The notes under the pieces are model-generated. The model searched no databases and was not told the origin of the DNA. It saw nothing but the letters and a program-made list of their open reading frames with translations. Positions 6,866-12,500 of a DNA stretch of 12,500 bases are shown piece after piece. The stretch lies in contig JBDLTZ010000137.1 in assembly GCA_039805565.1 (NCBI GenBank), positions 1-12,500 of the forward strand, given 5' to 3'. Position 1 is the stretch's first letter. Every line of letters starts with the position of its first letter. The position numbers and the translations under genes were made by a program. This stretch comes from CALJIC01 sp039805565 (GTDB lineage Bacteria > Chloroflexota > Chloroflexia > Chloroflexales > Roseiflexaceae).

Positions 6866-7732
6866 GTGGAGCTCGGTACGATCCTGCTGCTCGCGGCCGC
6901 GGCAGCCATCCACGCGTCGTGGAACCTGCTCTCCAAGCAGGCGATCGACAAGCAGGTGTTTCTCTGGCTCGTGGCTGTGGCCGCCGGGCCGCTCTTCCTC
7001 GTGCCCGCGGTGCTCAGCTACCGGCCAATCAGCCCGGTCGGCTGGGGCTTCGTGCTGGTCTCCGGTGCGCTCCAGGCGCTGTACACGTTGACCCTCGGCC
7101 GCGCCTACCAGCAGGGCGACCTGTCGCTCGTCTACCCGCTCGCCCGCGGCAGCGCCATCCTCGCCGTCACGCTCCTCGGCGTGCTCGTCCTCGGCGAGAC
7201 TCTCGCGCCCCTCGGCGCGCTCGGCATCGGGCTGGTCGTCGCCGGCCTCTATACCGTCAACCTGCGCGGCCTCGACCGCGACAGCCTCCTCGGCCCCCTG
7301 CGCGGCCTGCGTGAGCCGGCCGCCACCACCGCGCTCATCACCGGCATGGTGATCGCGTCGTACGCCGCCGTCGATAAGGTCGGCGTGACGCACGCGCCGC
7401 CGTTCGTCTACGTGTACCTCGGCCTGGTTGTCTGTGCCGTGATCCTGGCGCCGGTGATCCTTCGCCGCCACTCGGCTGTGGCCGCCGAGTGGCGCGGCGG
7501 GCGCCTGCGCATCCTGGCCGTGGCCGCGATGAACCTCGGCGCCTACACCCTGGTCCTTATCGCCATGCAGCGCAGCCAGGTCAGCTACGTGGCCTCGGTG
7601 CGCGAGATGTCGGTGGTCTTCGCCGCTGTGCTCGGCGGGGTAGTGCTGCGCGAGCCGTTCGGCCGCCAGAAGGTCGCCGGCGCGCTCCTGATCTTCGCCG
7701 GGGTCGCGGCTATTGCGCTCTCAAGGGGGTAA
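6866..7732 (+). CDS. EamA-family (DMT superfamily) membrane transporter
   Basis: A 288-aa polytopic inner-membrane protein with about ten hydrophobic segments, arranged as two EamA repeats (about 1-130 and 152-286). Each repeat ends with the family's glutamate-after-helix signature: VLVLGETLAP (Glu111) and GVVLREPFG (Glu263). The segment GDLSLVYPLARGSA (84-97) is typical of the first repeat. EamA proteins export or import small metabolites (amino acids, nucleotide sugars, drugs and others); the substrate cannot be read from sequence. The start is GTG at 6866, with GAGG five bases upstream and 15 bp after the pbpC stop, so it is probably co-transcribed with pbpC. A role in moving an envelope precursor would suit the context but is only inference. 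The next gene begins two bases after its stop. Confidence 0.9.
   Translation: MELGTILLLAAAAAIHASWNLLSKQAIDKQVFLWLVAVAAGPLFLVPAVLSYRPISPVGWGFVLVSGALQALYTLTLGRAYQQGDLSLVYPLARGSAILAVTLLGVLVLGETLAPLGALGIGLVVAGLYTVNLRGLDRDSLLGPLRGLREPAATTALITGMVIASYAAVDKVGVTHAPPFVYVYLGLVVCAVILAPVILRRHSAVAAEWRGGRLRILAVAAMNLGAYTLVLIAMQRSQVSYVASVREMSVVFAAVLGGVVLREPFGRQKVAGALLIFAGVAAIALSRG
7723..7729 (+). promoter_or_regulatory. Shine-Dalgarno site of the lipoprotein gene
   Basis: AAGGGGG lies at the very end of the EamA gene, five bases before the ATG at 7735. It selects this start over the frame's upstream extension (open to 7489), which would overlap the transporter and lacks a signal peptide. Confidence 0.6.
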
Positions 7733-7734
7733 CG

Positions 7735-9027
7735 ATGGTGCTGCGCTCCGCCGCCTTCAGACTCGCCCTGCTGCTCGCCGCGCTCCTCGCTGCGTGCGGT
7801 GCGTCCCCGTCTGCCGTCCAGCCCACCCTCGCGCCGCCCCAGTCCACGGCGACCCCGCTGCCCACGCCACTGCCGACCGAGCCCCCCACGCAGCCACCTC
7901 CGACCACGGCCGCTGCGCCATCCCCGTCGCCGTCTCCTGTGGAGGAAATATACCTCCTGCCCGCCCCGCTCATCGTGCTCACCCCGGCCGGAATCGAACG
8001 CCTCGACGCCACCGCGCGCTCACTCGCTCCTGTGGTGCGCCCTACGGGCGGCGCGGCCATCACGCAGTTCGACGTCTCGCCCGCCGACGGCTCCATCGTC
8101 TACCGCGTCGAGCAGGGCGGCGCCGCATCTCTGCGCCGCGTTGCCTCCGACGGCACGGGCGATACCGAGCTCCTGGCGGGCGACGCCTCGGCCCCGCGCG
8201 TCTCACCCGACGGCTCCCAGGTGGCTGTGCGCCTCGCACCTACCGGCGAATCGGACACGGTCGCCCTCGCCGGGGTCTTCCTCGTGCCCACCGCGGGCGG
8301 CGCGCCACAGCTCCTCCAGGCCGACGACCCGCCCCCCGACCCGGCCCAGCCCGCCCTGCTCGCCGGGCTGGCCTTCGAGCCGCTCGCCTGGTCCCCCGAT
8401 GGCACGCGCCTGCTGCTCACTACCGTCCTGCCCGGCGGAGACTACTGCGGCATGGCAGTTAAGGAGCTCGCCACCGGCGTGCTCGTCGCGATCTCCCCCC
8501 AGGGTGCGCTCGTGGACTGCGGCCGCGGAACCTGGAGCCAGGATGGGACGTCGATCATCATGACGCTGCAGGATCCCGGCGCGAGCGCCGCGCGCCTTCC
8601 CGGCCTCTGGCGAGCCGACCCGGCCACCGGCGCGGTCACGCTGTTCCTGCCGGAGATATCCGATGGGTCGCCGGCGATCTACGCGGCGGCGCGCGAGGTC
8701 ATCGGCGAGCTCCGCGTCTTTATCGCGCTGGCGCCTGCCGGCTACGACCCGCTCGCCTACCCGCCGCCGTTGCTGGAGTTCGCCATGGCCCGCGCTGCTC
8801 CCGATGGCTTAGCCCCGTCCGAGCGGCTCCGCCCCGACACGCACCTGCTCTACGAGGCGCTCTGGGCCCCCGACGGCAGCGGTGCGGTCGCACTCGTCGC
8901 GTCCGGTGGCGAGGACCCCGATGGAGCGGCGCTGCTCTGGCTTCCCGCCGACGGAAGCCCGCCTGTCATGCTGCCCATCACTCCAGCTCAGCCGATGCAG
9001 TTCGCTTGGGGAGGTTCGGAGGTGTAG
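7735..9027 (+). CDS. secreted lipoprotein with TolB/WD40-like beta-propeller repeats
   Basis: A 430-aa exported protein. Residues 1-20 form a type II signal peptide ending in the lipobox LLAAC, with lipidated Cys21, so it should be anchored to the outer face of the membrane. Residues 24-68 form a Pro/Thr/Ser-rich linker typical of surface lipoproteins. The rest shows recurring propeller-type signatures: VSPDGSQVAV (156-165), WSPDGTRLLL (219-228), WSQDGTSIIM (267-276) and WAPDGSGAVA (377-386), as in PD40/TolB-type blades. The function is unknown; such propellers usually bind proteins or glycans. The start codon is two bases after the transporter stop, and the gene sits between pbpC and the alpha-2-macroglobulin gene, suggesting an accessory role in the same envelope process. 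Two internal cysteines (238, 262) could form a disulfide. Its TAG stop lies in the loop of a hairpin. Confidence 0.85.
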   Translation: MVLRSAAFRLALLLAALLAACGASPSAVQPTLAPPQSTATPLPTPLPTEPPTQPPPTTAAAPSPSPSPVEEIYLLPAPLIVLTPAGIERLDATARSLAPVVRPTGGAAITQFDVSPADGSIVYRVEQGGAASLRRVASDGTGDTELLAGDASAPRVSPDGSQVAVRLAPTGESDTVALAGVFLVPTAGGAPQLLQADDPPPDPAQPALLAGLAFEPLAWSPDGTRLLLTTVLPGGDYCGMAVKELATGVLVAISPQGALVDCGRGTWSQDGTSIIMTLQDPGASAARLPGLWRADPATGAVTLFLPEISDGSPAIYAAAREVIGELRVFIALAPAGYDPLAYPPPLLEFAMARAAPDGLAPSERLRPDTHLLYEALWAPDGSGAVALVASGGEDPDGAALLWLPADGSPPVMLPITPAQPMQFAWGGSEV

Positions 9028-9036
9028 TCACCTCCG
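9017..9036 (+). promoter_or_regulatory. perfect 8-bp hairpin spanning the lipoprotein stop codon
   Basis: CGGAGGTG (9017-9024) and CACCTCCG (9029-9036) are exact inverted copies around the loop TAGT, which contains the TAG stop (9025-9027). The 5' arm holds a GGAGG sequence. No T-tract follows, so it does not look like an intrinsic terminator. It ends 15 bases before the ATG of the next gene, whose own ribosome binding site (purine-rich GGGAAAGAAG, 9036-9045) is weak. A ribosome finishing the lipoprotein would melt the stem, so a role in coupling, mRNA stability or attenuation is plausible. Confidence 0.6.
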
Positions 9037-9051
9037 GGAAAGAAGAACACC

Positions 9052-12000
9052 ATGAACAATCGACATACTCTTCTTCGCCCGCGCGCCCTCGCCATCCTGC
9101 TCGTCGCGCTGCTCATCCTCGTGGCCGGCGGCCTCGCCGCGCCCCTGGCGTTGAGCGGCCCCGCCGTGGTCAGCGTTACCCCGCCGGACGGCGAGCGCGC
9201 CGCGAACCCTCAGGCGCCCATCCGCATCGTGTTCAGCCAGCCTGTGCGCCCAGATTCCGTCCAGCGCGGCGTGACGCTCGACCCGCCCGCGGAGTTCACG
9301 GTGGCGATGGACGGCCCCGCGGCCGCGCTCATTCGTCCCGCCGGCGGCCTGCTCTACGGCGCTGAGTACCGCCTCACGGTCGGCCCCGGCGTCCAGAACC
9401 TGCTCGGGCGCGCGCTTGCCGCCCCCGCCGCTGTCGCCTTCGCCACCGCGCCCTTCGTCACTGTCTCGTCCTTCGGCCCGGCCGACGCCGCATCCAACGT
9501 GCCCCTGCGTGCGCCGGTCACCGTCGAGTTCGCCCTGCCCGTCCTCCCCGCCGACGCGGTGGCCGCGGCTGCCGAGGATCCGCGCCGGGCTGACGCGCTG
9601 CCCCAGCCGCTCACGCTCCAGCCCGTCGGCGGGCAGCCCGTCCCTGGCGTCGGCCGCTGGCTCTCGCCGACGCTGTTCGGCTTCTACCCCGAGCACCCGC
9701 TCGAGTCCGCCACCACCTTCGCGGCCACTCTGCGCGCCGACCTCACCCCCGACGGCGCGGCTCGCCTTGAGCGCCCGCTCTCCTGGCAGTTCACCACCGA
9801 GGCGCCGCTGCTGGTGGACGCGCGCCCCTTCGATGGCGACGAGGAGGTTCCCGCCGATGCTCCACTCGAGATCCGGCTCCACGAAGACGTCGATATCCCC
9901 TCGGCCGGCGCAAACTTCACGCTTGTCGAGGCCAGGACCGGCGCGGCCGTAGCCGGTACGGTCGAGCCGACTGACGGTGGCTTCCGCTTCCGCCCCGCCG
10001 CGCCCCTCACGCGCGCCGCCCGCTACGAGGCCCGACTCGCACCCGGTATCCGCACCAAGGCCGGCCGGCCGCTCAACAACCAGCCGCTCTCGTGGCAGTT
10101 CCAGACGATCGGTGATCTCGCGGTGATCCAGGTCGAGCCGCCGCCCGAGGCTACCGAGGTGCTGACAGTCACGAACCGCATCAGTGTGCGCTTTAACCAC
10201 CCGGTCGTCGCTCTCACCGATGTCGCCGGCCAGGACGCGCTACCTACGCCCCTCCAGATCGACCCGCCGCTCGCCGCCGAGGGACGCTGGCTCGACACCA
10301 GCACCTTCGTCCTCTCGCCCACCGCCGGGCTCGACCCCGCAACGCGCTACACCGTGCGGGTCGCCCCGGGCCTGGCCGACCAGACTGGCGGGACGCTGCC
10401 GCGCGAGTACGCCTGGAGCTTCAGCACCATCCAGCCGCTGGTCCTCGAGACCCACCCGGCCACCTCCTACGCCGCGCCCACCGACACGGTCCAGGTGATC
10501 TTCAACCAGCCGATGGACGTCGCCGGCCTCCGGTCGGCCTTCGCGCTCCTTCGCCGCGACACCGACCAGCGCGTCGATGGCACGCTCACGGTCCAGGGCC
10601 ACGTTGCCTCCTTCGCGCCCGCCGCCCCGCTCGACCGCGGCGCTGAGTACGATGTCACGGTGGCCTCCGGCGCGCCGAGCGCCAACGGTCGCGGCGCGCT
10701 CCAGGGGAACACTGCCATCACCTTCCGCGTTGCGCCCCTGCCGGCCCTCTCGGGCTCCGAGCCGCCCGCCGGGGCCCGGCGCGCCGACCCCGGCGGCAGC
10801 GTCACGCTCACCTTCAGCACCCCCATGGACTGGTCCTCGGTCATCCGCAACCTGGCGATCGAGCCGCGGCCCACCGAGGTCTACTCCTCGACTAACGAGA
10901 ATCAGCTCTACCTCTACGTCACGCTCGCACCCGAGACCGACTACCGCGTCACGGTTGGCGCGGCGGCCCGCGACCCCTATGGCGTGGCGCTCGGCCAGGA
11001 CGCATCGGTGACCTTCCGCACCGCCCCGCTCCCACCCTCGCTCGCCACCGTCGGCGCGTTCCGCAGCGGCGCCTACAACGCCAACGTCCCGGTGCGTGTC
11101 CCGATCCAGGCCGTCAACCTGCCCGAGGTGCGCTACCGCCTCTTCCGTGTCGCCCCCGAGCAGGGCGCGCTCCTCATCAGCGACTACGAGGCCTGGCGCA
11201 CCTTTCAGCCCGGCGACGCTACCCTCGTCGCCGAGGCCGCCCTGCCCGTCGGCGGCGAGCGCAATCGCGCCCGCATCGAGCTGATCGAGCTCGGCCGGCT
11301 CGACCCCGGCCTCTACTACGTCGAGCTCCAGGGCGCCGACCAGTCCGGGCCGCTCAAGGATGTCGCCGATCGCCAGGTGATGGCTGTCAGCCCCTACGCG
11401 CTCACGCTCAAGCGCGCCCCCGGCCAGCTCCTCGTCTGGGCCGTGGACCTCGCCACCGGCAGGCCCGTCCCCGACCTGCCGCTCGTCGCGAGCTGGTACG
11501 ACTATGAGACGAGCCGCCTCCAGCAGATAACCCAGCTCGGCCGCACCGGCTCCGACGGCGTGCTCGACGCATCCTACGACGAGGCTCACCCCTACGCCCA
11601 GATCTATCTCTGGTCGGCCGACGGCGGCCCGCTGACGTTTGCCACGACCGACTGGAGCGGCGGCATCTCGCCCTACGACTTCGCCTTGCCGGCCGACCAG
11701 GTCGCGCCCGAGCTCGTCGGCAACCTCGCCACCGACCGGCCGATTTACCGCCCCGGCCAGAGCGTCCACCTGCGCGGCGTGCTGCGCCGGGTCGAGCAGG
11801 GCGCCTACACGCTCCCGCCCGCCGGTAGCCTCGCGCACATCAACGTCACCGACACCCAGGGCAACGCGGTCCTCTCAACGACTCTTCAGCTCAGCGAGTT
11901 CGGCACCTTCAATACTACCCTGCCGATCGCCCCCGGCGCGCCGCTCGGCTCCTACGGCATGAGCGCGGCCCTCGACGGCGCGGCCGTCAACGTCCCCTCG

Positions 12001-12500
12001 GTCTACGGCTCGTTCACCGTCGCTGAGTACCGCAAGCCGGCCTTTGGAGTCACGGTCTCGCCCCCCGCGCCGGATCTGATCCAGGGCGACCAGCTCGCGT
12101 TGGACGTGCGGGCGGCCTACTTCACCGGCGGCGCCCCCGCCAACGCTCCTGTCCGCTGGCGGCTGCTCTCCGCGCCGGCCTCATTCGCCAGCGAGACTGC
12201 GCCAGGCTTCAGCTTCGAGCGCTTCGACGACGCCGACCTCTGGTACCGCTACGACGGCCGCCCGCCCACCTACGACTTCGGCGAGCTGCTGGCCGAGGGC
12301 AGTGCTCAGACCGATGCCCAGGGCCGCTTCCGCCTGACCCTCACGCCGGACCAGTATGCCCGCGCCGAGACCGCCGGCCGCGCCCGCGCCCTCACGATCG
12401 ACGTCGAGGTCTCGGATGTGGACGGCCAGGTGATCGCCGCGCAGGGTGCCGTCACCCTCCACCCCGCCGCCTTCTACGTCGGCGTGCGCCCCGAGGGCTA
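9052..12500 (+). CDS. bacterial alpha-2-macroglobulin, N-terminal part (runs off the window)
   Basis: The first 1149 residues of a large exported protein. An N-terminal hydrophobic segment (about 11-30) is a signal peptide or anchor with no lipobox cysteine. Next come about six repeated Ig-like Big_5 domains (roughly 37-134, 135-250, 253-352, 357-460, 461-561, 564-658), each opening with a VxPxD/A-type start plus an I/V-x-F-x-x-P-V/M strand and closing with an FxT strand. A macroglobulin region follows, with the MG2 signature DRPIYRPGQSVHLRG (894-908) and the MG3 start AEYRKPAFGV (991-1000). Bacterial alpha-2-macroglobulins trap attacking proteases, often by a CxEQ thioester; that region lies beyond the window, so its presence is unknown. 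Family members such as E. coli YfhM are encoded beside pbpC, as here with two genes between. It starts 24 bp after the lipoprotein stop and in the same reading frame; an in-frame TAG at 9025 limits upstream extension to ATG 9052. Confidence 0.9.
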   Translation, partial: MNNRHTLLRPRALAILLVALLILVAGGLAAPLALSGPAVVSVTPPDGERAANPQAPIRIVFSQPVRPDSVQRGVTLDPPAEFTVAMDGPAAALIRPAGGLLYGAEYRLTVGPGVQNLLGRALAAPAAVAFATAPFVTVSSFGPADAASNVPLRAPVTVEFALPVLPADAVAAAAEDPRRADALPQPLTLQPVGGQPVPGVGRWLSPTLFGFYPEHPLESATTFAATLRADLTPDGAARLERPLSWQFTTEAPLLVDARPFDGDEEVPADAPLEIRLHEDVDIPSAGANFTLVEARTGAAVAGTVEPTDGGFRFRPAAPLTRAARYEARLAPGIRTKAGRPLNNQPLSWQFQTIGDLAVIQVEPPPEATEVLTVTNRISVRFNHPVVALTDVAGQDALPTPLQIDPPLAAEGRWLDTSTFVLSPTAGLDPATRYTVRVAPGLADQTGGTLPREYAWSFSTIQPLVLETHPATSYAAPTDTVQVIFNQPMDVAGLRSAFALLRRDTDQRVDGTLTVQGHVASFAPAAPLDRGAEYDVTVASGAPSANGRGALQGNTAITFRVAPLPALSGSEPPAGARRADPGGSVTLTFSTPMDWSSVIRNLAIEPRPTEVYSSTNENQLYLYVTLAPETDYRVTVGAAARDPYGVALGQDASVTFRTAPLPPSLATVGAFRSGAYNANVPVRVPIQAVNLPEVRYRLFRVAPEQGALLISDYEAWRTFQPGDATLVAEAALPVGGERNRARIELIELGRLDPGLYYVELQGADQSGPLKDVADRQVMAVSPYALTLKRAPGQLLVWAVDLATGRPVPDLPLVASWYDYETSRLQQITQLGRTGSDGVLDASYDEAHPYAQIYLWSADGGPLTFATTDWSGGISPYDFALPADQVAPELVGNLATDRPIYRPGQSVHLRGVLRRVEQGAYTLPPAGSLAHINVTDTQGNAVLSTTLQLSEFGTFNTTLPIAPGAPLGSYGMSAALDGAAVNVPSVYGSFTVAEYRKPAFGVTVSPPAPDLIQGDQLALDVRAAYFTGGAPANAPVRWRLLSAPASFASETAPGFSFERFDDADLWYRYDGRPPTYDFGELLAEGSAQTDAQGRFRLTLTPDQYARAETAGRARALTIDVEVSDVDGQVIAAQGAVTLHPAAFYVGVRPEG

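Noticed and set aside
6260..7471. 403-aa minus-strand open frame across pbpC and the EamA gene
   Set aside because: Spans two well supported + strand genes and their junction; composition is charged low complexity.
7940..7960. GGAGG...CCTCC inverted repeat with an AT-rich centre inside the lipoprotein gene
   Set aside because: Only a 5-bp stem, fully inside coding sequence encoding VEEIYLLP; no functional context.
10240..11838. 532-aa open frame on the minus strand opposite the macroglobulin
   Set aside because: Same reasoning: low-complexity Gly/Ala/Arg/Asp composition, no recognisable domain, no ribosome binding site, and the + strand carries a convincing protein.
1..12500. Search for defence systems, transposases, tRNAs, CRISPR repeats
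   Set aside because: Nothing with such signatures was seen; all long coding regions are assigned to signalling or envelope functions.

Overview
The window is very GC-rich (about 70% by eye) with strong C/G third-position bias, and every supported gene lies on the + strand. Gene content (an RsbT/RsbX partner-switching pair, a cytoplasmic GAF/PAS histidine kinase, a class A penicillin-binding protein of the PBP1C type, a proline/threonine-rich lipoprotein and a bacterial alpha-2-macroglobulin) and a short GC-rich dispersed element suggest a filamentous member of the Chloroflexota. This taxonomic guess is inference; no rRNA or marker gene is present.

Region 1 (1-260) has the last few codons of a possible upstream gene, overlapping by ATGA a small 81-aa protein that resembles, tentatively, the DUF370 (RemA/RemB) family. 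Region 2 (261-401) is a 141-bp intergenic stretch with a -10-like TATACT and a good ribosome binding site. Region 3 (402-4220) is a signalling cluster: rsbT (switch kinase), rsbX (PP2C phosphatase; GTGA overlap with rsbT) and, 55 bp later, a 914-aa soluble histidine kinase with an RsbR/RsbRD_N-like N-terminal domain followed by GAF, GAF, PAS, HisKA and HATPase domains. No RsbR, RsbS, RsbU, sigma factor or response regulator is visible, so the inputs and outputs must be encoded elsewhere. The likely logic is a stressosome-type switch (RsbT release, RsbX reset) linked to a two-component pathway.

Region 4 (4221-12500) looks like one operon with gaps of 15, 2 and 24 bp: pbpC-like bifunctional peptidoglycan synthase, an EamA-family membrane transporter, a beta-propeller lipoprotein, and the N-terminal 1149 residues of a bacterial alpha-2-macroglobulin that runs off the window. 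The pbpC/alpha-2-macroglobulin pairing is a known conserved association (E. coli yfhM-pbpC), proposed to combine protease trapping with repair of the breached wall. Here the pair is split by a transporter and a lipoprotein, and the macroglobulin has no lipobox. The operon seems to start from a -10 element six bases from the pbpC ATG, implying a leaderless mRNA.

The most unusual sequence-level observations are a dispersed GC-rich hairpin element accommodated in frame inside pbpC, and a perfect 8-bp hairpin whose loop contains the lipoprotein stop codon, just ahead of the macroglobulin gene, which is in the same reading frame. I see no tRNA, rRNA, CRISPR array, transposase or strong intrinsic terminator.
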